Assembly (NCBI GenBank): GCA_036267135.1
Contig: DATAWQ010000057.1
Location: 10,307 to 74,306 of the forward strand
Length of the DNA: 64,000 nt
From: PALSA-505 sp036267135
GTDB lineage: Bacteria; Actinomycetota; Actinomycetes; Streptosporangiales; Streptosporangiaceae
Direction of reading: 5' to 3'
This document shows, one piece after another, positions 16,862 to 24,531 of the stretch (the stretch's first letter is position 1; each line of letters opens with the position of its first letter). The position numbers and the translations under genes are program-made. The notes below the pieces were generated by a model. The model was not told the DNA's origin. It saw only the letters and a list, made by a program, of their open reading frames with translations, and ran no database searches.

Positions 16862-19800
16862 GTGGGTAGCGTCATCGTGCGGCGCCAGGAGCGCCGCGAG
16901 GCCCCGGAGTTGCCACGGGGCGAGATCATGCTCGAGCCGCCGCCCGAGATTCCTGAGCCGGTCAACGACGGCATGCAGCAGATGCTCACGTACCTTCCGA
17001 TGCTCGCGATGTCGTTCGGCATGGTTGCGATGATGTCTGGCTCTGGCTCCGGCTCGCTGCGCTGGGTGGGCGCCGGCGGCATGGTCGTCGGCATGGGTGG
17101 CCTGGGCGTGGCCCAGGTCGTCCGCGGCAAGGGCGACCGCAAGCTCAAGCTGAACGGCCAGCGCCGGGACTACCTGCGCTACCTGGGCCAGGTCCGGCGC
17201 AAGGTCCGCCGGGCCGCCGCCGCCCAGCGGGACGCGCTCGAGTGGGCCAACCCGGACCCAGCCGCCCTGTGGTGGGTGGTGGCCGGCGGGGACCTCGCCA
17301 GGGTGTGGGAGCGCCGCCCGGCCGACGCGGACTTCTGCAGCGTCAGGCTGGGCAAGGGCACTCAGCATCTGGCGGTGCGGCTGGTCCCGCCGGAGACCAA
17401 GCCCGTCGAGGATCTCGACCCGTTGTGCGCGGGTGCGCTGCGCCGGTTCGTCAGGGCGCATGCCAGGGTGCCCGACCTGCCGGTCGGCATCTCGCTGCGC
17501 TCGTTCGCCCGGCTGATCCTGGCCGGCGAGCCGGAGGCGACGGCCGGCATGGTCCGCGCCATGATCGCCCAGATCGCGGTGTTCCATTCACCCGACGAGG
17601 TGCGCATCTGCGTCTGTGCGCCGCCGGAGCGGATCGGACGCTGGCAGTGGATGAAGTGGCTGCCGCACAACCTGCACCCCACCGAGTCCGATGCGGCAGG
17701 CCCGGTGCGCCTGATGGCCAAGAGCCTGTCCCAGCTCGAGGCCATGCTGGGCGCGGAGATCAAGGACAGGCCCAGGTTCATCCCTGGCCGCACCGAGGTA
17801 TCGCTGCCCTTCAACGTCGTGATTGTGGACGGCGCGTCCACCGACTACGACCACCAGCTCAGTGAGGCCGGCGTGGACGGGGTCGCCATCATCGAGCTGA
17901 CCGAGTCGAGCCCGGGCCCGGCCGATGCCACCGTGCTGCGGCTGGACGTCCACGAAAAGCGGCTCGACATGATTACCAGGGACCGCCTGGGCAACGATCA
18001 AGCCTCGCAGGTCGGCATGCCCGACTCGCTGTCGGTGGTCGAGGCCGAGGCACTGGCGCGCCAGCTCGCGCCGCTGCGCCCGATGCAGGGCGCAGCGCCT
18101 GGTGAGGACGCGCTGGCCGTGAACACCACGCTGAGCTCGCTGCTGGGCATAGCCAACCCGGAGGCCCTGGACCTGCGGGCGCTGTGGCGCCCGCGCGCGG
18201 CCAGGAACCGGCTGCGGGTGCCGATCGGGGTGACCGCCAGCGGCGCGCCGCTGGAACTGGACATCAAGGAGTCCGCGCAGGGCGGCCTGGGCCCGCACGG
18301 GCTGGTGATCGGCGCGACCGGATCCGGCAAGTCGGAGTTGCTGCGCACGCTCGTGCTCGGCCTCGCGACCACACACAATCCCGAGGCGCTCAACTTCGTC
18401 CTCGTCGACTTCAAGGGCGGCGCCACGTTCCTCGGACTCGAGCGGCTCGGGCACGTCTCGGCGGTGATCACCAACCTGGAGGAGGAACTCCCACTGGTGG
18501 ACCGCATGCGGGACGCCCTGCACGGCGAACTGGTACGCCGTCAGGAGCTGCTGCGGTCGGCCGGAAACTACGCCTCGGTCCGCGACTACGAGCGGGACCG
18601 CGAGCGGGGCGCGCGGCTGGATCCGCTGCCGACCCTGTTCGTCGTGCTCGATGAGTTCTCCGAACTGCTGTCGGCCAAGCCCGAGTTCATCGATCTGTTC
18701 GTGATGATCGGCCGGCTGGGGCGTTCGCTCGCCGTACACCTGCTGCTGGCCTCGCAGCGGCTGGAGGAAGGCAGGCTGCGCGGCCTGGACACCCAGCTTT
18801 CCTACCGGGTCGGCCTGCGCACGTTCTCCGCGGGCGAGTCCCGGATCGTGCTGGGCACGCCGGACGCGTACGAGCTGCCCTCCCAGCCTGGCAACGGCTA
18901 CCTGAAGATCGACGTGACCGAGATGACCAGGTTCAAGGCCGCCTACGTGTCCGGTCCTCCCAGCGCCGAGCCGAGCGCGCCGCTGCCCCAGTCACGGGTC
19001 AAGCCGGTGATCGTTCCGTACGGTCCCGGCTATGTGCGGCCGCAGATCATGCCCGACGCGTCCGGCCGTGGCCCGGAGCTCGCCCCGGCCGACGGCCCGG
19101 GCCGGCGTGACCCGCAGCAGGAAAGCCTGTTCGAGATGGTGATCCGCCAGCTCGCCGGGCAAGGGCAGGCCGCGCATCAAATCTGGCTGCCGCCGCTGGA
19201 CGTCCCGCCCAGCCTGGACGAGCTGCTGCCACCGCTAGAGATCAGCCCGGAGTTCGGCTGCACCACCAGGGATACCAACCGGCGGGGCAGGCTGCAGGTG
19301 GTGACCGGGATCGTGGACCGGCCGTTCGAGCAGCGGCGCGATCCGCTCTGGTCGGATCTGTCCGGGTCCGCTGGGCACGTCGGGGTGGCCGGTTCGCCGC
19401 AGAGCGGCAAGTCCACCATGCTGCGAACGGTGATCAGCTCGCTGGCTCTGCTGCACACCCCGCAGGAGGTCCAGATCTACGTGCTCGACTTCGGCGGCGG
19501 CACGGTCAGCAGCCTGGCTGGCCTGCCGCACGTGGGCGGCGTGGCGACCCGGCTGCAGGCCGAGCGGGTCCGGCGCACTGTGGCCGAGGTCAAGGGGCTG
19601 CTGGAACGGCGCGAGCGCGAGTTCAGTGAGCGTGGCATCGAGTCGATCGCCGCCTACCGGCTGCTGCGCGCCGCCGGGGAGTTCAGTGGGGACGGGTTCG
19701 GTGACGTCTTCCTGGTGGTGGACAACTGGCTGACCCTGCGCCAGGACTACGAGCAGATCGAAGCCGACGTCACCGCGCTGGCGGCGCGCGGCCTGGGCTA

Positions 19801-20992
19801 CGGCATCCATGTGGTCGCCGCGACCAACAAGTGGTCAGAGTTCAGGCCCGGCATCAGGGACCTGTTCGGCACCAGGTTCGAGCTGCGGCTCGGGGACCCG
19901 TACGAGTCCGAGATGGGCCGGGCGCTGGCCGCGAACGTGCCCGAGCGTTCGCCGGGCCGCGGCCTGACAAAGGACGGCATGCACTTCCTCACCGCCCTGC
20001 CGCGCATCGACGGGCAGTCGTCGCCGGCGAGCTTGCCCGAGGGCGTGCGCAGGCTGATCGAGACCGTCGACGCCGCCTGGCCGGGGCCGCGCGCACCCGT
20101 GGTGCGGCTGCTGCCCGAAGCGTTCCCCGCGACGCAGTTGCCGGGTCCGGCGCAGACCGGCACCAGGGTGCCGTTCGGGCTCGACGAGAACACGCTGTCG
20201 CCGGTGATGCTGGACTTCTCCAACGACCCGCATTTCGTGGTGTTCGGCGACACCGAATGCGGGAAGTCGAACCTGCTGCGGGTGATCGCCGAGGCCGTGG
20301 TGGCCAGGCAGACCCCCGAGCAGGCGCGGCTCATCGTTATCGACTACCGCCGGTCGCTGCTGGATGTGGCCGACACCGAGCACCGGATCGGCTACGCCGC
20401 GTCCTCGTCGGCCGCCACGGCGCTGATCGCCGACGCCACCGAGGCGCTGGTCAAGCGGCTGCCCCCGGCCGACCTCACCCCTGCTCAGTTGCGCAGCCGG
20501 TCCTGGTGGAGTGGCTCGGACCTGTATCTGATCGTGGACGACTACGACCTGGTGACCGGCCTGGCCAACCCGCTGCAGCCGCTGATCGACCTGATCCCGC
20601 AGGCCAGGGACATCGGACTGCACGTGGTGCTAGCCCGCTCGGCGGGCGGGTCCGGTCGCGCCATGTTCGAGCCGGTGCTGCAGCGACTGCGGGAGATGGG
20701 CTCGCCCGCGCTGGTCATGTCCGGCAACAAGGACGAGGGCGTGGTGTTCGGGGTCAAGCCGCAGTCGCTGCCGCCAGGGCGCGGGTACATGTCGTCACGC
20801 CGCGCCGAGCCGATGCTGATGCAGGTCGCGCTGGCCGACGAGGGGGACGGCGCCGCGATCGACGGCGCCGACACCGCCGGGCCGCAATCAGCCGGGCCAG
20901 AATCGGCCGGCCCCGGGCAGCATCCAAATGACCAGGCATCCCCGCCCGCACCGCTCAGCAGGCGGGGCAGGCACAGTGCCCCCAGGCCCTGA
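16862..20992 (+). CDS. eccC: Type VII secretion ATPase EccC (EccCa-EccCb fused)
   Basis: A 1376-residue FtsK/SpoIIIE-type motor that recognises WXG100 substrates and powers ESX export. Two transmembrane helices lie near residues 40-80, followed by three ATPase domains. Their Walker A motifs are GATGSGKS (near 485), GSPQSGKS (near 845) and GDTECGKS (near 1130). Domain 1 keeps a full Walker B (VVLDEFSEL). Domains 2 and 3 have DN and DD in place of DE, the usual degeneracy of EccC. GTG 16862 follows GGAAGG. The stop lies in the first copy of a 23-bp tandem repeat. Confidence 0.96.
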   Translation: MGSVIVRRQERREAPELPRGEIMLEPPPEIPEPVNDGMQQMLTYLPMLAMSFGMVAMMSGSGSGSLRWVGAGGMVVGMGGLGVAQVVRGKGDRKLKLNGQRRDYLRYLGQVRRKVRRAAAAQRDALEWANPDPAALWWVVAGGDLARVWERRPADADFCSVRLGKGTQHLAVRLVPPETKPVEDLDPLCAGALRRFVRAHARVPDLPVGISLRSFARLILAGEPEATAGMVRAMIAQIAVFHSPDEVRICVCAPPERIGRWQWMKWLPHNLHPTESDAAGPVRLMAKSLSQLEAMLGAEIKDRPRFIPGRTEVSLPFNVVIVDGASTDYDHQLSEAGVDGVAIIELTESSPGPADATVLRLDVHEKRLDMITRDRLGNDQASQVGMPDSLSVVEAEALARQLAPLRPMQGAAPGEDALAVNTTLSSLLGIANPEALDLRALWRPRAARNRLRVPIGVTASGAPLELDIKESAQGGLGPHGLVIGATGSGKSELLRTLVLGLATTHNPEALNFVLVDFKGGATFLGLERLGHVSAVITNLEEELPLVDRMRDALHGELVRRQELLRSAGNYASVRDYERDRERGARLDPLPTLFVVLDEFSELLSAKPEFIDLFVMIGRLGRSLAVHLLLASQRLEEGRLRGLDTQLSYRVGLRTFSAGESRIVLGTPDAYELPSQPGNGYLKIDVTEMTRFKAAYVSGPPSAEPSAPLPQSRVKPVIVPYGPGYVRPQIMPDASGRGPELAPADGPGRRDPQQESLFEMVIRQLAGQGQAAHQIWLPPLDVPPSLDELLPPLEISPEFGCTTRDTNRRGRLQVVTGIVDRPFEQRRDPLWSDLSGSAGHVGVAGSPQSGKSTMLRTVISSLALLHTPQEVQIYVLDFGGGTVSSLAGLPHVGGVATRLQAERVRRTVAEVKGLLERREREFSERGIESIAAYRLLRAAGEFSGDGFGDVFLVVDNWLTLRQDYEQIEADVTALAARGLGYGIHVVAATNKWSEFRPGIRDLFGTRFELRLGDPYESEMGRALAANVPERSPGRGLTKDGMHFLTALPRIDGQSSPASLPEGVRRLIETVDAAWPGPRAPVVRLLPEAFPATQLPGPAQTGTRVPFGLDENTLSPVMLDFSNDPHFVVFGDTECGKSNLLRVIAEAVVARQTPEQARLIVIDYRRSLLDVADTEHRIGYAASSSAATALIADATEALVKRLPPADLTPAQLRSRSWWSGSDLYLIVDDYDLVTGLANPLQPLIDLIPQARDIGLHVVLARSAGGSGRAMFEPVLQRLREMGSPALVMSGNKDEGVVFGVKPQSLPPGRGYMSSRRAEPMLMQVALADEGDGAAIDGADTAGPQSAGPESAGPGQHPNDQASPPAPLSRRGRHSAPRP

Positions 20993-21057
20993 CGGGCGCG
21001 GCCCCCAGGCCCTGACGGGCGCGGCCCCCAGGCCCTGACGGGCGCGGCCCCCAGGCG
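20978..21057. repeat. 23-bp tandem repeat across the eccC stop codon
   Basis: Three perfect 23-base units (20978-21000, 21001-21023, 21024-21046) and a partial fourth. The eccC TGA is in the first copy and mycP ends 15 bases past the array on the other strand. Because 23 is not a multiple of three, the array is not a coding repeat. It fills the gap between two convergent ESX genes and may affect termination. Confidence 0.95.
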
Positions 21058-21071
21058 CCGGGCCGGGTGGA

Positions 21072-22463
21072 TCAGCCCGGGGTCAGCGAACGCGGACCCC
21101 CCTCGGGGCCAGAACCCGGGCCGCGGGCCGGGATCTCCTGGTCGGTCGCCGGGAGGTCATCACCCCAGACCGAACCGGTCTCGTCCGATTTGGTGCCGAG
21201 CGTCCGCACGTCGACCCGGCCGGGCCGCCAGCGCCGCCGTCGTCCGTGCGGCACCGCCAAGGCCACGATCACGACCAGAGCCGCCACCGCGATCGCGCCG
21301 CCGGTGACGCTCACCGCGACCAGCCGGGTGAGCGAATTGCCGTGCGGCACGGGCGGGATGGCCACCGGCTGTGCCTGGGCGGAGGGCGTCGCCGCCTGCG
21401 GTGGCAGCAGCCCGGTGATCGCCTGGACCGGGTTGATCAGACCGGCGCCGCTGCGGTCGCCGATGTTCCCGTCCGCCGTCGAGATGATCCTGCTGACCAC
21501 CTGGGCGGCGCTCATGTGCGGGAACGCCGACCGGATCAGCGCGGCCTCGCCAGCGGCGAAGGGCGCCGCGAAGCTCGTGCCGGTGTCGTCGTTGCTGAAG
21601 CCGCCCGGGAAATCGCTCTGGACGTTCTCCCCGGGTGCGACGACCGAGATGGGTGTCTTGCTGGGCGTCTCCTGGGTTACCGCGCCGGTCTGGTCCACCG
21701 CGCCGACCGAGAGCACGCCGGGGTAGGACGCCGGGTAGAACGGGCCCTTGACGATCGTTCCGTTGTTGTCCTGGTCGTTCCCGGCCGCCGCGACCACCAC
21801 CCTGTTCTTGCTAAGCGCGTAGTCGACCGCCGACTGCAGGGCGGGTGTGCTGGGCCCCTGGATGGAAACGTTGATGACCTGCGCGCCGAGGTCGACCGCG
21901 TCGCGGATGCCGTCAGGGAGCAGGCTCAAGTTAGTCTGGTTCTCGCCCGAGTTGACCTTGATCGACAGAATGTGGGCCGCGGGAGCGACGCCGTAGAATG
22001 GTATCCCCTGGCCCAGCTCGTCGCTGGCCGCGATGATGCTGGCCACCGCGGTGCCGTGACCCACGCAGTCGGCCGGGCCGGTGTTGGTCAGGTCGCGGTA
22101 GCTCGCCCGTCCATCGAGCTGGGGTGTGTACTGCACCCCGCTGTCCACCACCGCGACGGTGACGCCCTTGCCGCGGGTGATGTGCCACACGCTGCTGAAG
22201 TCCAGCGACTGCTGGGCCCACGGCACACCGGACACCTTTCGGGCCGCCTGACCGGGTGTGCCGCCCCCGCAGCCCGCGAACGACGTGGGCATTCCCGGCG
22301 TCGCGGTCAGGGCAGAAGTGGGCGGCGGCGCGTCATGTGATGGCGGCAGCGAGCGGGCCGCCAGGGCGCCTGGGGCGCCGGCCACCAGCACCGCCGCTAC
22401 CGCCGGAGCGACCGCCAGCGCTGCCCGTGCCGCCCCCCGCCCGCCTCCCCATTCCCGGCTCAC
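21072..22463 (-). CDS. mycP: Type VII secretion-associated serine protease mycosin
   Basis: A 463-residue subtilisin-like (S8) protease anchored at the cell surface. It has an N-terminal signal peptide (about residues 1-36) and a catalytic triad of Asp in VAVVDSGV, His in CVGHGTAVA and Ser in GTSFAAPFAAG. The oxyanion Asn is in VVAAAGND. A C-terminal transmembrane helix (AIAVAALVVIVALAV) is followed by a short basic cytosolic tail. Mycosins are needed for ESX function and process substrates. It converges on eccC and has a GTG start. Confidence 0.95.
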   Translation of the reverse strand: MSREWGGGRGAARAALAVAPAVAAVLVAGAPGALAARSLPPSHDAPPPTSALTATPGMPTSFAGCGGGTPGQAARKVSGVPWAQQSLDFSSVWHITRGKGVTVAVVDSGVQYTPQLDGRASYRDLTNTGPADCVGHGTAVASIIAASDELGQGIPFYGVAPAAHILSIKVNSGENQTNLSLLPDGIRDAVDLGAQVINVSIQGPSTPALQSAVDYALSKNRVVVAAAGNDQDNNGTIVKGPFYPASYPGVLSVGAVDQTGAVTQETPSKTPISVVAPGENVQSDFPGGFSNDDTGTSFAAPFAAGEAALIRSAFPHMSAAQVVSRIISTADGNIGDRSGAGLINPVQAITGLLPPQAATPSAQAQPVAIPPVPHGNSLTRLVAVSVTGGAIAVAALVVIVALAVPHGRRRRWRPGRVDVRTLGTKSDETGSVWGDDLPATDQEIPARGPGSGPEGGPRSLTPG

Positions 22464-22575
22464 TGGCCGCCTCCAGCCCTCGCGCCCGTGCGTGTGGTGA
22501 CCACACTAGGACACCCCGGCGGCGCGCACGCACCTGCCGATCACACCTGCCGATCACACGGGCCGGGCGGGAACG

Positions 22576-23514
22576 TCAGGCCCGCGAGTAGAACGGCGCG
22601 GCGCTCGCCGCCACCGACTCGGCCACCGGATTCGGCTCCGCCTCGCCGGGGAAGGTGACGTCGATGGGGAAGGACGCGTCCTCGGTGGCCAGCGCCGCCG
22701 CCCGCTCCACCGCCTGCGCCGCCGCGTCCTGTGCGGCCGGGTCGGACGGGTTGTCCAGGTCGATCGAGAAGATCAGCCCTTCGCCCCGGCCCGCCACCGA
22801 AAGCCACGCCGTCCGCGCCGCCCTGACCGCGGGCACCCCGCGCAACTGGACGCTGGCCTCGCTGATCAGCCGGGTCGGCTGCCGCGGCGGATGGCCGACG
22901 CGGATGCGCACACCCTCGGCCTGCCCCTGCACCGCGGCCAGGTAGGCCACCCCGGCCGGGTACACCGGCACGCTGGCCTCCGCGCCAGGGTTCAGCGCGA
23001 TGCCCAGGTCGGGCGGCAGCGACCTGGCCAGTTCGGCCGCGGGCACGACGACGTGCGGCACCACCGGGGGCGGCACACCGGGGTCGGGGTCGGCCATGAA
23101 GCTGACCAGCCCGGCGGCCGAGGTGAACGCGGGCACGAACTCGCCGCCCAGGTAGGTGACGGTGGGCAACGTCAGCGAGGAGCCGTCGGTCACCGGGCTG
23201 CCGTCGTCGGGCAGCGGAACCCAGAGCCTGCCGTTGCTCAGCACGTCGAGCAGGTCGGGGATCCGGTCGCTGTCGGCGATCGCGGCGGCCAGCGCGGCGG
23301 CGACGGCGTCATCGCTAACCGGGATCGCCGCGGCAGTGTTTCCCGCGGCAGTGTTTCCTGCGGCCGGGTTCCCCATGGCAGTGCTTCCCGTGACAGGGTT
23401 TCCCGTGACGGGGTCGTCGTGGCTGTCTGGCCCACCGCCGCGGGCACGAGGGACTCGCTGCTCGGCGTTGAACCGAAGACCGGCCTGCGGGCCGGAGCTT
23501 GTCGGCATCGTCAT
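22576..23514 (-). CDS. SseB family protein
   Basis: A 312-residue protein with an SseB-type domain in the middle (LWVPLPDD through YLGGEFVPAFTS) and a C-terminal SseB-associated domain. SseB-like genes recur beside actinobacterial ESX loci, but their role there is not established. The frame is open to 23601, yet ATG 23514 has AAGGA eight bases upstream and is preferred. Residues of about 35-65 are a pentapeptide repeat region (TGN and AGN steps) from a 15-bp DNA repeat. It lies 112 bases upstream of mycP on the same strand. Confidence 0.85.
   Translation of the reverse strand: MTMPTSSGPQAGLRFNAEQRVPRARGGGPDSHDDPVTGNPVTGSTAMGNPAAGNTAAGNTAAAIPVSDDAVAAALAAAIADSDRIPDLLDVLSNGRLWVPLPDDGSPVTDGSSLTLPTVTYLGGEFVPAFTSAAGLVSFMADPDPGVPPPVVPHVVVPAAELARSLPPDLGIALNPGAEASVPVYPAGVAYLAAVQGQAEGVRIRVGHPPRQPTRLISEASVQLRGVPAVRAARTAWLSVAGRGEGLIFSIDLDNPSDPAAQDAAAQAVERAAALATEDASFPIDVTFPGEAEPNPVAESVAASAAPFYSRA
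23329..23415. repeat. Degenerate 15-bp tandem repeat inside the SseB gene
   Basis: About five to six imperfect 15-base units, coding five residues each (forms of AAGN and VTGN). The length preserves the frame. It lies in a hydrophilic N-terminal linker before the SseB domain. Confidence 0.8.
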
Positions 23515-23650
23515 TGGATTGTTCCTTGCCCAATCGTGGTCGCCTGCTGTGGACACGGCAGGCGATCGCCCCGTCCGGGCGCGCGGACGGCGGGTGCGCA
23601 CGCCGGGTAACTTCTCGCTTCGGATAGTAAACGGTCGGAGGCTCTGTGTA

Positions 23651-24340
23651 GTGAAGAATCCGGCACGAGGTGGCGGCCGATGGATAGAAGTCGCCCCCGA
23701 ACGGCTCGTGGCCTGGGCCGATTCATTCGCCGAGCGCCACCCCGGCGTGTCGGTGACGATGACCGCGGAAGGGGCGATTTTTCTGGCCGCCGACGGCGCG
23801 ACGGCCCAGTGCCACGCCCCGTTTCCCCCGCTGCCGCAGGCCGTCCAGGCCGCACAGGTCGCGCGGGCGGGGGAGGCCGCGGGGCTGATCGCGAGCCACG
23901 CGACCGCCGCCAGGACGGTGGGCGTCCTGCTGGTCCGCCTCGGCGGCTACGCGGCCGGGGTGTTCACCGGTTCGCCGCCCCGGCTGGCCGCGTCCAAGGT
24001 CGGCTCGCGCCTGGTGCACGGTCGCAGCGCCGCGGGGGGCACCTCCCAGCACCGGTTCGCCCGCCGCCGGGAGAAACAGGCGGCCGAGGCGCTGTCGGCG
24101 GCGGCGGACAACGCCGCGAAAGTATTCACCCCGTACCGTGCGGCGCTCGACGCCGTCGTGCTCGGCGGCGACCGCCGGTCGGTCGCCGCGCTGCGTGAAG
24201 ACGTCAGGCTGGCCCGCTACTTCGCGCTGGCCTCCGGCCGCTTCCTGGCCGTGCCCGATCCCCGGCTCAACGTGCTGCGCGACTCGCCGCGGCTGTTCCT
24301 GGCGATCAGGATCCGGCTCACCGGGCCCGGCCAGGACTAG
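23651..24340 (+). CDS. acVLRF1-type peptidyl-tRNA hydrolase (Vms1-like release factor)
   Basis: A 229-residue member of the actinobacterial Vms1-like release-factor-1 group. The core is the VLRF1 fold, with VGVLLVRLGGYAAGVF and then SKVGSRLVHGRSAAGG. The catalytic-type loop GGTSQ at residues 129-133 precedes RFARRREKQ; this glutamine loop is the analogue of the GGQ loop of eRF1. Members are thought to cleave nascent chains from tRNA on stalled or split ribosomes. The frame is open from far upstream, but GTG 23651 has GGAGG at a good distance. It lies just before an ABC-F gene that also acts at the ribosome. Confidence 0.88.
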   Translation: MKNPARGGGRWIEVAPERLVAWADSFAERHPGVSVTMTAEGAIFLAADGATAQCHAPFPPLPQAVQAAQVARAGEAAGLIASHATAARTVGVLLVRLGGYAAGVFTGSPPRLAASKVGSRLVHGRSAAGGTSQHRFARRREKQAAEALSAAADNAAKVFTPYRAALDAVVLGGDRRSVAALREDVRLARYFALASGRFLAVPDPRLNVLRDSPRLFLAIRIRLTGPGQD

Positions 24341-24414
24341 CGGCGAGCCCCGGCGGGGGAGCGGAGGCCAGAGCAGGGAGGGCTAAATCCGCGGGGGCAC
24401 GCGTCGCCGTCACA

Positions 24415-24420
24415 TATACT
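24415..24420 (+). promoter_or_regulatory. -10 box of the ABC-F leader transcript
   Basis: TATACT differs from the TATAAT consensus at one base. Transcription would begin about seven bases downstream, at or next to the GTG of the leader peptide, giving a leaderless mRNA. No good -35 is visible 17-18 bases upstream, so an activator or an extended element may be needed. Confidence 0.55.
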
Positions 24421-24427
24421 TGGGCGC

Positions 24428-24448
24428 GTGTTGCCACTCTGTGTTTGA
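24428..24448 (+). CDS. Six-codon leader peptide ahead of the ABC-F gene
   Basis: GTG-TTG-CCA-CTC-TGT-GTT-TGA encodes M-L-P-L-C-V. The start coincides with the expected transcription start, so it would be read as a leaderless ORF. Its TGA shares its last base with the 5' arm of the downstream terminator hairpin, so a ribosome held on the last codons would cover that arm. Size and place match regulatory uORFs of antibiotic-responsive genes. It is too short to be proven from sequence alone. Confidence 0.55.
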   Translation: MLPLCV

Positions 24449-24499
24449 CGGACCGGCCCGGTACTGGGGTGACGTATGCCCTCAGCAGGTCCGTTTTTT
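24448..24499 (+). terminator. Intrinsic terminator acting as attenuator upstream of ABC-F
   Basis: ACGGACC (24448-24454) pairs with GGTCCGT (24488-24494), seven perfect pairs, directly followed by a run of T to 24499. An inner stem pairs CTGGGG (24464-24469) with CCCTCAG (24479-24485), with one bulge. A competing small hairpin ACCG-GCC-CGGT (24452-24462) would take the 5' arm. The ABC-F ATG is 33 bases beyond the T run, so this terminator sits in its leader. Confidence 0.75.
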
Positions 24500-24531
24500 C
24501 CGTTGAATCCTGATTCTGGAGTGGACGTCAA

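Noticed and set aside
20978..21057. Possible CRISPR array in the 23-bp repeats
   Set aside because: Units adjoin directly, with no spacers and no cas genes anywhere in the window.
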